Source: Dipteronia dyeriana
Lineage: Eukaryota; Streptophyta; Magnoliopsida; Sapindales; Sapindaceae
Assembly: GCA_032871835.1 (NCBI GenBank)
Contig: CM065297.1
Span: 59,259,253-59,323,252 of the forward strand
Reading direction: 5' to 3'
DNA: 64,000 nt
Below are positions 48,401-60,768 of the stretch, one piece after another. The notes below the pieces were generated by a model that ran no database searches, was not told the DNA's origin, and saw only the letters and a program-made list of their open reading frames with translations. Positions within the stretch are counted from its first letter, which is position 1; the number at the start of each line of letters is the position of its first letter. The translations under genes were made by a program, and so were the position numbers.

Positions 48401-49090
48401 TGATGCCTTTTTTGTTTGATTGGCTTAAAGGTCCGATCCATTGCCAATCGGTGAGCAGCCAAAGTCACCAGGATCCCAGGCATCTCATTGTGACTCCAAG
48501 CGAAGATGTCGCTGAACTCTTTAAGGAGCCCGATCAAACCCTCCTTCACTTTCGGTTCAAGGGTGGTTTCGACTTTGACGACCTTCGAGGGATCGCCCAT
48601 TCAGATAGGAATATCTTCTAGCTTATCCACAGGATGGATATTAGCCCATTCCTCTCTCTGCTCCTCCTTTTCTGGCACCACGGGGTCATCCTCGGGGTGA
48701 TTTATGGATCCTATATATTTTAGGGTCAATACAAGGGTTGCCCCATCTTCGATCGTCGTCACATGGGCAAGTTGTTTTGCTAGAGCCATTGGGTTGGCAG
48801 ACATTGCATAGCATCTCCTGGCTGTTTGTTGGTCAACCCGAACTTCCCCCACCTTGTCTCATACTAGAAACTTCAGGACGTTGTGGTAGATAGATAGGAC
48901 CTCTTTCAAGGATGATAAAAACGGCCTTTCTAATATTGTATTGTAGGCCGATGGGGTATCCACCACCACGAAGTTTGTCATGATATTCTGCTGGAGAGGT
49001 ATGGCTCCAATGATTACTAGCAGGATTTTTGATCCCACAGGTATAATCGAGTCCCCAGTGAACCCATACAGCAGGGTAGTGCAACTATTG
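45422..49090 (-). pseudogene. pol: Element A pol (protease end, RT, RNase H, integrase), broken
   Basis: Minus-strand order follows Ty3/gypsy. Just upstream, the retropepsin remnant (49389-49099) reads RVLVVTGSV where LVDTGS is expected, so the catalytic Asp is lost. RT: FSDIFAWSHNEMPGI, FIREARYPEWISNVVMV, WCMCVDYIDLNRACPKDNF, LLSFMDAFLGYNQIMMHP, and, after a break near 48070, VYIDDM. RNase H: KKMKWDQESEQAFQALKKYL and LELTQFDLRYKPRTTIKAQA. Integrase: an HHCC zinc site in HSGECGNHIG...CEACQ (intact), MWGVDLIGPIP, TDLGKQFD, and a C-terminal segment NREGPY...WNADHLRKFYP-stop at 45424-45422. Frameshifts and stops split the frame into at least eight pieces. No chromodomain is seen, as expected for Tat. 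Confidence 0.85.
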
Positions 49091-49414
49091 TAACACCACT
49101 ATTTTAAGTTTAGTTTTTCCAGTGTGTCTTTAAATAGGACGTCGACGCTGCCTGTGACGACGAGCACACGATGTACCATGCAATTGGCAATCTGTACCAT
49201 GATCACCATGGGATGATCATGAGGCTGCACGGTGTTGTAGACATCTGCTTCGGTAAAAATGATATGTGACAACTGGAATGGGTTGGTCGGGCACTGGTCA
49301 ACCTTGAAGATGGTGGTCCATGAGAGGGACTTTCCTTGCATGGTTTTTCCTGGAATTATCAGAGGTCCCAGCCATAGTAGGCCCTCCACTGATGGTATGT
49401 ATTATCTGGATTTG

Positions 49415-51243
49415 TTACATCAGATCCGGCTGCTCCCCCTTTCTTTTCTCGACATGCTCACAGATCTCGGCTTGTACTTCCCATCCAATATGAATATTAT
49501 CCTTGATTTCCTGTAAGAATTCTACTAGACATCCTCCCCTTATAAAAGCCTCAATCTGATTCCATAAGTTATAGCACTCTGAGGTGTTGTGCTTCACGTC
49601 TTCGTGAAAATCACAATACTTATAACAGTTTTTCTTATCGATAAGGGTTTTCATGGGTGCAAGCTTCTATAGTAACCCCTTGTCTCGAATGGTGATAAGA
49701 TTGTTTCACGGGATACATTTAAGGGGTGTAACGATCATATCCTCTCTCATCTCGAGCTATTGGGGCTACTGTCCTGGAAGGAGGTGAAGCCCAAAGAGGA
49801 GTTTGTTTTGCTAGATGCCTTTCCGATATGGGTTGAGAAATAAGGAAGCCAAACATCGACCTATTAGGGGGTTTGTTCTGGCTTTTCTGAGCTTGCTCGG
49901 GTTTGGGAGCTTCCTTCTTCTATCGCTTTACGGCTCTCATATCATCGTGTTCCATCTTGACCTTGAGTTGTTCGTCAACTTCAATTTGCTCTAAAGCCTG
50001 ATCATAGGCTTCTAAGTAGGTCACTAGAGATCTCTTGGCAAAAGGCCCAAAAAAGCTTGCCTACTCACAAGTTCCATTTGAAGGTGGCAAGGTTTTTTTC
50101 TCGGTAAAGACCCCCATCTGGATCACTTCCTTGTGGAAATGTTCGACATAAGCCCGGAGTGTTTCCCCTCTCTCCTTGATCACGTACTGTAGATGGATTA
50201 GGTCCTTCAATTGGGGCTTAACTCCTCGGAATTGCTAGCACAAATCGGTTGATGACTTTGTGAAGGAATCCACGCTGTCAGCGGGTAGCTTTCCAAACCA
50301 AGTCTTAGCGTAATCTGTCAGCGTAATCTATCAGCGTAGCTGGGAACATTCGACACATAGCGGCCCTGGTCGTTTTCTAGACCTCCCTCTGTTAAACAAA
50401 GCTCTCCAAATGGCTCAAGGGATCCTCAGTCCCGAAGAATCTATCAGTCGGCATTTTGAATTTTGGCAGGAGCTTCACATCCCGGATCCTTCTGGTAAAG
50501 GGAGCATTCATCTCACTTAGAGGGTCCTTCTTGTCGTCCTTAAACTTCCCCTCCTTCATCTGCTGGACATCTTTCTGAAGCTCTGCCAACTAGTCTCTTA
50601 AGCGCTTGCTCTTAAATCTCCTTGAGTTGACCTCGGTCTCTTTACTGTAAGACCCCTCTAACGAGCTAGCGACCTCTACCCGATTTTTTCGGAGGAGGGA
50701 GTCTGCCAGGGGGCTTTGTTGACTTTCATCCTCCCATGCTCGAGCTCCTCTCCTTGAAGTCGTTGGGTGAAGAAACTCTCATTGCTCTCGGGGAGGGACG
50801 TCTACCGTGGACTTGACTTGCCTGGGTTGGTTGCGTGGTAGCATTTCAGGAACGGGGGGTAAAGGCCCTAACCTATCTCGGATCAAGGGTTGGAGTCCCA
50901 TTCTATTATGAGATGGCTCTAGAGGGGTAGGTCCCAGACGATCAAAGGCGGGTTGCATAGTCCCGGTCCTACATGGTTCCCCGTGATAGCAGAGGTTTGC
51001 TTACTGGACAGTATTACCCTCAGCGAACAACCATAGGTAGATGTTCTCCACGAAGGCCGCCGCTTGTTTGTCAAGCACAAACTGGCTTCCCATAGGGGGA
51101 TCCAAAGCCTGTACAGTGGCTGGCGGGGTTGGGGCCAGGCAATGGAGCCTAGATTTTCTCCTTTTCTTCAGGATCTTTCGTGTCGACACAGCTGAAGGTT
51201 GTCCCGATTTGCCTGGCTGTCCTTGGGAGGAGCGAAGCCTCAT
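49415..51243 (-). pseudogene. gag: Element A gag, broken
   Basis: The probable start is ATG 51243 (MRLRSSQGQPGKSG), about 50 nt after the PBS. A Pro-rich N-terminus leads to NAPFTRRIRDVKLLPKFKMP and TEDPLSHLESFV, the standard capsid entry of Tat elements. The capsid core continues in shifted frames (MCRMFPATL, TWFGKLPADSVDSF, YVIKERGETLRAYVEHFHKE). Near the end a zinc-binding CDFHEDVKHNTSEC is present. Several stops interrupt it. Gag would form the particle and package RNA. Confidence 0.75.
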
Positions 51244-51294
51244 GAATCCTGTAAAATAACAAATTTGTGAATATAAAATGGTGGTGTGGGAGAT

Positions 51295-51311
51295 TCCCAC
51301 AGACGGTGCCA
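51295..51311 (-). other. Element A PBS
   Basis: The minus strand reads TGGCACCGTCTGTGGGA, 5 nt from the LTR, a common PBS of plant Tat elements. Confidence 0.9.
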
Positions 51312-51316
51312 AAAAC

Positions 51317-52507
51317 TGTTAATGGGAAATTTGCTCAAAGATGGGAAATTCCAACTAACACCCTCGAGACCACTACCTCAGATGTGGTGGCCGGGGTCGG
51401 TACCTTTGATACCTGACCTGCCTAGATTGAAACGGATTTTAAATGACCCCATCAAATGAGAGCTTTACTATAGAACACTTGTGATACACAAGAATATCTC
51501 ATATACACTTACAATTTCTCTAATGCATGGGAATGTGGCAATTTCGTGCTTGTCGAATAGTGGATACCATGATGGCCGTGCTCTGATCACAGAATTTAGG
51601 CTTGATGCTATTCTTTCTTCCTCCTCTCTCTTTTTTTTTCCCTCTATCGTTCTTGGAAATACTTAGCCATATTTATACATGGCCGAATTAATTTGAATGG
51701 GTGCATCTCCTACCTTGATTCTCTGAACCTATTCTCTCCTTATCAGGCAGGATCCTCTATTTGAAAGTCGTTGACTTCGAGTAAATAACGGACTCAAGAT
51801 TATCGTTGGTGGAGATAAGTTTGTTTCCTTTTCGAAAACAAACTCTTGTTTTACACGTATGCAGAATTTAATGTTCGTTATAACGTAGATATGATCTTGT
51901 ACGTATTCATGGTATGATTCTTCATGGAGGTCAACTCGTTAGCCACTCATTGTTTTATAGAGCGAGGTAGATCTATGCTTTGGTTATCTTCAGGAGCTTG
52001 GGATGGATGCCCCCTGTCGATATTCCTAGGAGGTAGCTCGTGTCTGATTCACTTAGAGGTTCTCTTTCTCCTCGTATCATGGAGGGGACAGTGGGCTTCT
52101 GGAGTGGTTGTTGAGTTTTTGGGTTTTAGGCTACGAGTTAAGCTCGACCTCCTGGAGCCTTAACTTGGTGGAAGCTTGATTTGCTTGTGGGGCTTCACTT
52201 CGAGTGTTTCTTAAGTTCGATGATCCTTTCAAGCTTTCACATGGTGGTTTTGGAGTCCGATCCTAGAAATTGAGGTTCCTAGATAGGTGTCCTCGAGAAG
52301 CCCAGATTACATTGTTGTCATTAGGACTCGACCAGGTCGTGCCTAGATTCCTCTCTGATAGTCCCGAAGCCCGGCGATCCTTCTATACTTCTGTGAGGTA
52401 GTTTTATGGTATGTCTGGGGTCTCATGAATGTCAAATTTGGGTTTTGATTCGGGCTAGGAGAGTGGAAAATTTCTCTTTGACCCCTAGCCAAATTCTACT
52501 ATTCACA
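51317..52507 (-). repeat. Element A 5' LTR
   Basis: 1191 bp. Minus strand starts TGTGAATAGTAG and ends cccattaaca. TATA 'tgtataaatatgg' near 51668-51682 (minus). Confidence 0.9.
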
Positions 52508-52539
52508 AATGAAATGATCAACGCCATTAATAATAGTAT
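52508..52539 (+). repeat. LTR2, segment 4
   Basis: 32 bp (aatgaaatgatcaacgccat...) matching LTR1 just after its array (gatatagttaatgccattaa), between elements A and B. Confidence 0.75.
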
Positions 52540-53636
52540 TGACGGGAAATTTGCTCGAGATGAGAAATTTCTGTTAACACCCTCAAGACCACTACCACGA
52601 AAGCAATGGCTGGGGTCGGTACCGTTGGTTCCCGACCTGTTTAAGAGAGAGACGAGTGGCAATAATAGTAAATGGGAGCTCTATTATTGATATATTTCTT
52701 TAAGATACAAATAACTCTCTTGTTTGCTCACAATCTCTCAGAGGTGTTGGGTGGTGGCACCTCAGTGCCTGTCGAATAGTGGAGATGAAGGTGACCGTGT
52801 TCTGTAATCAGAATTTAGGCCCTCCTTCTATATGTATATCTGTTGTTTATGATTTTCTATCTGTCATTCATTTTTCTCTTTTACCATGCTTGGCTTCGCA
52901 TATATATATCGTCCAAGTAGGTTTTTATTTCACGAATACTCTACCGTAATCTCATGAATTCGTTCCCTCCTTATCGGGCAGGATTCGTTATTTAAATTTG
53001 AATTGTTTCCGGATTCGATAATATCGTTGACGAAGATAATTTTGTTCCCTTATTTGAATTTAAACTCTTGACGTGCATGTAAATATTATGTGGAGATGAT
53101 CCTGTGTGCAATCGTGTCATGAATCTTCATGGAGGTCACCCTGCCAGCTGCCTGTTGCCCTGTATAGCGATGTAGATCCCTACTCTGGCTTTGTTGTTAG
53201 AAACTTAAGATGGATTTTCCCTGACCCTAAGGCTTGAGGTGCTCTTGTAGGCCCTTTTGAGAGGTAGCTGGGTTAGTATAGATTTAGGCATGATTCTTCC
53301 TTTATGTCCAGCAATGACAGCGGACTTCTAGAGAGGTTGGAGGGTTTCTTTCGAAGCTCTCTTGAGCTTGAAGACTTCCCCAGGCATTTACAGTGCGGTT
53401 ATGGAGCTCGACCTCTGAGCCAAAGTTCCCCGATAGATCGCCTAGAGAAGCGTGGCTTCTAGTACTCTTGTGGGGGTTCGTCCCGGTCGCACCTAGCTTG
53501 TCTTCTGGTAGCTTTGAAGCCGAATTGGCCTTCCCTGCTCCTGTGGGGTGGCTTTACGGTCTTTCTGGGCTTCATGATTGTCGATTATTGATGGAAAATT
53601 TATTTTTGATTCCTGGCCAAAATTTCACTATTAACA
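52540..53636 (-). repeat. Element B 3' LTR
   Basis: tgacgggaaatttgctcg at its plus-strand start and ctattaaca at its end; 1097 bp, closest to the element C LTR. Confidence 0.85.
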
Positions 53637-53952
53637 GAAGTCCTCTCTGACTTGAACACCGGTGATAGAGTTGGGGTTGGAGTCAGATTCCTTGTTTAGT
53701 TGAGAAAAAATTTCGCCATCAAGATAATTAATGAGAGCGAAATCTTCTCATTAACTACTTAACATTTTGAATTTGAAACTGAGTGTTATTCGAAGAAAAA
53801 CGGCTGTAATACGGCTCTAAGTGATCTTCCCAAGGATATCGCTAATAAACCTCGATTTAAGCCCGGCCTGACCGTCACTTTCTTCATACTTCCTCAAATC
53901 TTCAAACTTTCAAATTTCTTCTTCCCTGCTTTCTCATCTCTCTTGCCCATCA

Positions 53953-55990
53953 ATGTCGACTTCCACAAATTGTGTTGATGCCTTGGTGGAGGACTCCGGG
54001 GCCCCTAACCAAACTCCTCTTAAGCGGGTGCGAGGGATTTCAAGCAACGAGGAATCTTCCCCCCTCTACCAGCGCCGTCGTTCTAACAGGAACGCTTCTA
54101 TCGGCTCTGGCTTTTTAAACCAGCTTGACAACCCTCTGACGTCGGGGAGAGATTAGATGCGGTCGTAAGGCTTTAGTCACGATGACAGAGCTTCCTCTAG
54201 TGATAACCCTTCCTTTCGAACCTAGGGTCAACCCCTACTCTACTATCTACCCTTAGTCGATCGGCCATCTACGGGACAAGTATGGTATTTCTGAAACCGT
54301 TTCTCTAACTGTCCCCAATCCAAACTACGATGCTTTTAGCCCTCCTAAAGGCGTGCTTCCAATCCACGTCGCGGCTTTTGAGAGCGGGGTGAGGCTCCCT
54401 CTTCACCCCACCCTACGGCGGGCTCTCAATGCCCTTCAGCTAGCTCCATTTCAACTGACGCCTGGCTTCTGAAGGTATCTAATCGGCATCCTGGTATTGT
54501 GGAGGGAGCAATACGAGCTGAGCGGCGTAACCAGAAAGCCCTAGGCTAAGGAGTTCGCCTTCCTTTTCCAGATCGGTAGCCTAGCAGGAGTCCCACGAGG
54601 CCAATTCTATGCCAAGGCTAAGAATAGGCTCAATTTTGTCATCCCCGGGGCTTCAAAGAAGGACCCTGCTTGGAAAGAAGAATGGGTATTGATGGTGGGA
54701 GACTAGGGGAGCTCCGTCTTCGTCGGCGGGCATAAGCTCGAGGTTCCCATCGCCTTTAGTGACAAACCCACCTGGGGTCAGGATTCCTTGCCCGATGAGT
54801 CTGAAACCGTGCTGAATACCATCCTAGATCGGATCTATTTGAATCTGAAGTTTCTGACCGCTGACCCCTTTGATCCTTACAGGGTTAATAGGTACTTACG
54901 GATATCCGGTGGTACCCCTCGTGAGTATCTCGATCTATCTTGTATTTTTTTTAATGGAGGGTTCAGTTCTAATGATCTTGATTCATTTCTCTAACAGTGT
55001 TTGATGTTTCTCTAGCCTCTTGTGAATCCCGACAAGCTGGGATACCTCCTCTTCCTTCCAGATCGTCCATAGGAGCTCTCCCGATTGTTTCGAAGAAAGG
55101 GGGTTCAACCACTAAGGTAGCTCCCCGTTCAATCCTTCCCCCTCTCCTTCCAGGTGAAGTCCAAGATGGCTCTTTTGGCATCTCGGGTTGAGAAGGCTCT
55201 AAACCGAGGAGGGTCTGCTTCCCAAGTGGTCAATAAGTCTGTTCCTGCCCCTTCTGTGGAAGTTACTGCTCCAAACGATGCCCCTCTAGTCCCGCTACCC
55301 CTTTCTACAGATCCGATTGTATCCCGGGTAGTCGAGGTTCCCAATGAGCCAGATGTCGATTTTTCTGAGGTCACCCCTTCTCACCCCCACCAGCAATCTA
55401 GCTCGGCGGGTAAGGACTAGGCCCGTAGCAATTTGTCACATCTTGCAGAGGCCGATCTCTCCAGAATTATAGGCTGGGATAAAGCGGGGGTCATGTCATG
55501 GGCTGCAAAGATGTCTCGCCCTGAAACTGATGGAGTTGGCCCTCCTTGGTAGGAGCTGGGAAGCAATTGGAGGTGCCAGATCTGCCTTCTCCTGTTTCAG
55601 CCTTTCCAGCATCTGGTCCAGGAGAATCCTCGAAAGAGGTATACAACTAGGAGCTAAAAGGAGTCCTTGCTGAAGCCCGAAATCCCCCTGCAGTGCTCTC
55701 AGGAATAGAGCTAACAGAAGGTGGGAAAGTGTCTAAGTCGGTGACCAGCCTTCTTGATGCAGCTATACCGCCTAAAGTTATGGCGGTGATAAATGAAATT
55801 ATGGAGGAAGATCCTGTTGATCCCGAGGCAGTCGGGGCTGATCCCTAGGAGTAAGTGGCAGAAGCGGTAGATGCAGCTAATTGAGGATGAGTCACGACAG
55901 GAGATGGGAGAAGGGGGCGAGGTCCATCATGTGGAGGAGGAAGCTAAAGGCCCTCAGGAAGAAGAAAAAGCTTGAGTTCTCTTCTATGTG
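53953..55990 (+). pseudogene. Antisense gene of element B (PF04195-like), intron-containing
   Basis: ATG 53953 opens MSTSTNCVDALVED, then LKRVRGISSNEESS and SIGSGFLNQLDNPL; a deletion or frameshift near 54140 breaks the frame. The PF04195-like domain is readable in pieces (LIGILVLWREQYEL, NRLNFVIPGASKKDPAWKEE). Intron 54921-55015 (gtgagtatct...tttctctag) precedes an Ala/Pro/Ser-rich exon. The coiled-coil exon of copy A is missing here (junction about 55430-55500). A conserved TATA-like box lies at 53851-53860, and AATAAAA at 56157-56163 is a possible poly(A) signal. Confidence 0.75.
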
Positions 55991-56529
55991 ATCTATTTAG
56001 AATGCCCGGAAAAAGGGGTGGGCATCTCATCTTCAATTGAGTTTGATCTTTTATTAATTTTCTTTTGTAGCCCAGAACCTTTGTAGCTCAGAACCAAGGA
56101 TTGGGCCCCCCTTGCATGTTGTAGCCTTGCTGGGGGATAGGCTCCCTTACTTGATAATAAAATTTTAATCTCAGGTCTAACTCTGGCTTTCATGTACTTG
56201 CTTGGTCGTCCAACTTTTATATCGAAACGAGCTATCTTAGGGGGAAAAATAATATAAGAAAAAAAGCTGTTGGCATTGAGCCCCCATACTAAAGAAATTC
56301 CTGGCTCAACTTCTTCTGTTGAAAATCCCCTTGTTTGATTGTGGGTCTGCTGTAGTAAGTAACCCTGTATCAAGAAGAGCTAGTGAAATAACAGGAGCAT
56401 TTAGAGTTTAAGTAAATCGAGCCCTCCATCTCGAGCTCCTTTGGAGGGCTATAGCCCGAATAGAACATTTAAGTAAAAACCTGTTCAGCCCCCTTCTAGG
56501 GCTCGGGATCAGGAGGGATTCCTTGCTTT

Positions 56530-57110
56530 CAAGGTCAATTCCTTCTTGGAGGGAACGGTAGCCCGACCAAGGTATCAGTAGGGCTATCTAGCTATTTCTA
56601 GTCTCGAGATATGGCTAGAAACTATGCTCTTACACTCGGATCCTTCTTGGGGGTGGTAGCCCGACCAAGGCATCTGGAGGGCTATCCAGCTACTTCCTGA
56701 TTTTGAAATCTGGATGGCAGCTATGCTCATACACTCAGATCCTTCTTGGGTGTGGTAGCCCGACAAAGGCATCAGGAGCGCTATCTAGCTATTTCCTGGT
56801 CTTGATATCTGGATGGCAACTATGCTCTTACACTCAGATCCTTCTTGGGGGTTGTAGCCCGACCAAGGCATCAGGAGAGCCATCTAGCTGTTTCCTAGTC
56901 TTGAGATCTTGATGGCAACTATGCATTTACACTCAGATCCATCTTGGGGGTGGTAGCCCGACCATGGCATCAGAAGGGCTATCTAGTTATTTCCTTGTCT
57001 CGAGATCTGGACGGCAACTATGCTCTTACACTCAGACCCTTCTTGGTGAGGGGTTGTGCTTGACCGAGACATCAGGAGTACCGAGGGGGCTTCCTCGGCT
57101 TACCACTGGT
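56530..57110. repeat. 99-bp tandem array of element B
   Basis: 'ggtagccc' marks at 56557, 56655, 56754, 56853 and 56952 (spacing 98-99 bp), plus a diverged last unit. Same unit as 44700-45290. Confidence 0.9.
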
Positions 57111-57285
57111 CTTGAGGCGATAATGTTGAAACTTTCCATGTAGACCCAAATCATTGTAGGACATGGTTAAAGAAGGAGTAAACAGGAAAAGACAAGCTTT
57201 ATTGATATGGAAGATGGAGTACAATACTGTCAGAAGAAAAAATAAAAGAAGCTAATCAAGGGTTGCCTGCTCCTAAGTCCCCTGT

Positions 57286-59319
57286 TCAAGGGTAGAATTT
57301 CCTTAGGTGATCCGCATTCCAAGTATGGTCGATGAGTCGGCCATCCATATCCTCGAGCTTGTAACCCCTATTACTGATCACCATCTTTATTAGGTAGGGT
57401 CCTTCCCTATTGGGCCCTAGGACCATCTGACCTCTTCTTGGTGTTCCTGAGGACCAGACCCCCTTCTTTGAAGCTTTAGGTTTTAACCCTCTTGTTGAAG
57501 TACCTGGCAATTCTGCCTTGGTAGATTGCTACCTTTTCAGCTATTCGATCTTGCTTTTCCTCTGGGAGGTCCAAACCAGCTCGGATCTTCCTTTCATTGC
57601 TTCCCGGTTCAAATCGTTGGATGCTAAAGGAGGTCAACTTGTGCTCTATAGGTAGGACTGCTTCAACCCCGAAGGCCAGCGAGTAGAGCATTTCCCCGGT
57701 TGCTGTTCTTCTTGTAGTGCAGTAAGCCTAGAAGACCTCAGGAAGCTCCTCTACCCATCTGCCTTTCTTTTGTTGTAGTTTTTTCTTCAACAACTTCTTG
57801 ATGGTTTTGTTCATGGATTCCACCAAACCACTGGTCTGAGGGTGGGATCCTGAAGCAAATCGAAGGTCGATTCCTAAACCTTGTCAGAAATCTCTGAATC
57901 GGGCATTGTCGACCTGTTTTTTAAGGTCGGTTATGATGATAAGAGGAGTTCTGAACCTGCAAACTACATTGGTCTTGATGAAGTTTGTTGTGTTCTCTTC
58001 TGATATCTGGGACAGTGGTCCGGCTTCAACCGATCTTGTAAAGTAATCAATGGCTACAATAACGTGCTTGGCCTGTATCAGAGCTATAGGAAGCAGTCCA
58101 ATCAAATCGACTCCCCACATAGCAAAGGGGTATGGCGAGATTTGGGATGACAATCTCTCAGAAGATAGGTGACTCAAATTTATGGCCTTCTGGCAAGCCT
58201 CGCAGGTTTGCACCAAGCTCTTAGCATCTTGATGAATGGTCGATCGGTAATGCCTCATGCGGAGAACCTGATATGCCAAGGCCTCTCCTCTAATATAGTT
58301 CCCGCATTTCCCGGAATGAACCTCTCTCAAGGTCCACTTGGCATCTTCAGGGTGTAAACATCGGAGTAGGGGAAGGGATTTTCCCCTTCGGTATAAACGC
58401 CCATCCACCATACAATACCGGACCGAGAGCCTTTTAACCCTCCTAGCTTGGTCTGGCTCCTCCAAGAGTTTCCTGTCCCGTAGATATTCAGCTATTGGAT
58501 CCATCCAGCATGGCAGTCAGTCCAGGACATAAGCTTTTTTACCAGTCATAATGCTGGGTAGAGGGATTACTTGAAGAGGGACTCCGTGTGGTAGGGTCTG
58601 GCCACCATAGGCAGCTATCTTGGCTAGGACGTCAGCCCGATGATTTAGCTGTCGAGGTATCTGCTCGATTCTGAATCCTCTAAATCTGGTCATAAGTTGT
58701 GCACCAGTTTCAGGTAAGCAATCATGTTATACCCTTTGGCCTGATAATCCCCGGAAACTTGGTTGACCACGAGTGAAGAGTTGCTCTTGATATTCAGGTA
58801 ATCAACCCCGAGCTCTATGGGAGCTTTTATCCCAGCTAGCAGATTTCGTATTCCGCTTCATTGTTCGTGGCTTTAAATTTGAACTTGAAACAATGGCAGG
58901 ATTCAGTTCCTTCTGGGTCGATGAGGACTATGCCCCCTCCTCCCCCGGACTGCCCAGAAGCTCTTTCAGTGTAGAGAGTCCATGACTCGTAGCCCTACGG
59001 CCAGTTTTCAGATTCTAGAATCCTTTCAAGGGTGACATCTGTTACCGTGGGGGTTGCCTGATCTGAAGGTACTGAATGCTCGGCTACAAAGTCCGCTAGT
59101 GCTTGAGCTTTTATCGTGGTCCTAGGCTTATACTTTAAATCGAACTGGGTAAGCTCTAGGGCCCATAGAACCGGCCTTCCAGAAACATCCCGCCTTTGTA
59201 AGAACTGACGGAGGGGTTGGTCCGTCACCATTGCTATTGAATGAGCATGAAAGTAAGGACAGAGTTTCCTTGCCGAAGTCACCAATGCATAAGCAAGCTT
59301 CTCCAGCAGAGTATAGTTC
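57286..59319 (-). pseudogene. pol: Element B pol: RNase H and integrase, broken
   Basis: Minus strand, from the insertion point of element C: LEKLAYALVTSARKLCPYFH and LELTQFDLKYKPRTTIKAQA (RNase H and connection), then integrase: VRYCMVDGRLYRRGKSLPLL, VHSGKCGNYIRGE...CEACQ. The second zinc His is Tyr here (NYI for NHI), so the zinc site is damaged. MWGVDLIGLLP and TDLKKQVDNARF follow, then NREGPYLIKMVISNRGYKLE and the same terminal WNADHLRKFYP as in A, stop at 57286. Several frameshifts. Confidence 0.85.
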
Positions 59320-60431
59320 TGTTGATGGGAAATATGCTTGAGATGAAAAATTCCAATTAACACCCTCGAAACCACTGCCACAAAAGCGGTGCCCGGGGTC
59401 AGTACCATTGGTTCCCGACCTGTTAAAGAGAGAGAAACGCGTAGTAATAACAGTAAATGGGAGCTATTGATATATTGCTTTAAGATACAAATAACTCTTT
59501 TGTTTGCTCAAAATCTCTCGGAGGAGTAGGGTGGTGGCAACTTGGTGCCTATTGAATAGTGGAGATGAAGGTGACCGTGTTCTGAAATCAGAATTTAGGC
59601 CTTCCTTCTATGTGTATATCTGTTGTTTAGGATTTTCTTTATATCGCTCGATCTATCTCAGTTGTCTCCCTCATTTTCTCTATCTGTGTCCATCTATAAA
59701 TATCGTCCAAGTAGGTTTCAATTTTGTAAATACTTTACCGTGATCCCATGAATCCGTTCCCTCTTTATCGGGCGAGATTTGTCATTTGAATTTGAATTTT
59801 TTTCCGGATTTGATGATATGGTTGATGAAGATAAGTTTGTTGCCTTATTTCAATTATACTCATGATGTGCATGTGAACATTTCGTAGATACTATCCCGTG
59901 TGCACTCGTGCCATGAATCTTCATGGAGGTCATCCTGCCAGCCGCCTATTGCCCCGTAGAGCGAGGTAGACCCCTGCTCTGGCTCTGTTCCTAGAAGCTT
60001 AAGATGGATTTCCCTTGACCTGTAGGGGCCTGAGGTGTTCTTGTAAACCCTTTAGGAAGGTAGCTGGGGTAGTGCAGACTTAGGCATGATTCCTCTTTTA
60101 TGCCTAGCAAAGACAGCGGGCTTCTGGAGAGGTTGGCCAGCTTCTTTCAAATGTCTCTTGAGCTGGGAGACTTCCCCTGGCATTTACAGGAAGATTATAG
60201 AGCTCGACCTCAGAGCCGAGGTTCCCCGATAGATGGCTTGGAGAAGCCCGGGTTCCAGTGCTCTTGTGGGGACTTGTCCCTGTCGCGCTTGGCTTGCCTT
60301 CTGGTAACTTTGAAGCCAAACCGGCATTCCCTGCTCATGCAGGTTGGCTTTACGGTCTTTTCGGGCTTCATGAGTGTCGATTGTAGGTTGAAAATTTCTC
60401 TTTGACCCCTGGTTAAATTTCCTTATTAACA
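59320..60431 (-). repeat. Element C 3' LTR
   Basis: tgttgatgggaaatatgc at start, ccttattaaca at end, 1112 bp. Very like the element B LTR. Confidence 0.85.
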
Positions 60432-60768
60432 GAAGTCCCCTCTAACTTGAACACCGGTTGTAGAGTTGGGGTTGGAGTCAGATTCCTTATTTAATAGAGA
60501 AAGTTTTTCGCCATAAAGATAATTAATGAGAGCGAAATTTTCTCATTAATTACCCAACATTTTGAATTGGAAACTGAGTGTTATTCGAAGAAAAATGACT
60601 GCAATACGGCGGTGATCTTCCCTAGGATATCGCCCATAGACCTCTATTTAAGCTCAGCCTGCCCTTAACTTTCTTCATACTTCCTCAAATCTGAGACTTT
60701 CAAATTTCTTCTTCCCCTTTTTCTCTGCCGTAATCTTCCACTTGCTTTCTCACCTCTCTTTCCCATCA

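Larger units (their letters stand above)
40230..52507 (-). mobile_element. Element A: Tat-type Ty3/gypsy with antisense gene, complete in outline
   Basis: Minus-strand order: 5' LTR 52507-51317, PBS 51311-51295, gag, pol ending 45422, 99-bp repeat zone, antisense gene on the plus strand (41695-44120), 3' LTR 41308-40230. The flanks aacga (40225-40229) and aatga (52508-52512) form a TSD with one transition, and the LTR2 array continues across the insertion. Placement of an extra antisense ORF between pol and the 3' LTR is known from Tat-lineage elements such as RIRE2 and Grande. All coding regions are broken. Confidence 0.9.
52540..59319 (-). mobile_element. Element B: Tat-type gypsy, interrupted by element C
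   Basis: 3' LTR 52540-53636, antisense gene, 99-bp array, then minus-strand pol to 59319, where element C begins. Gag, most of RT and the 5' LTR should lie beyond the window. The left flank is agtat (52535-52539); its partner is not visible. Confidence 0.85.

Noticed and set aside
51244..51312. Gag start upstream of 51243, beginning at the PBS
   Set aside because: The frame is open, but the first codon is TTG within the PBS, not ATG. The first ATG is at 51243 and gives a more usual Tat Gag N-terminus.
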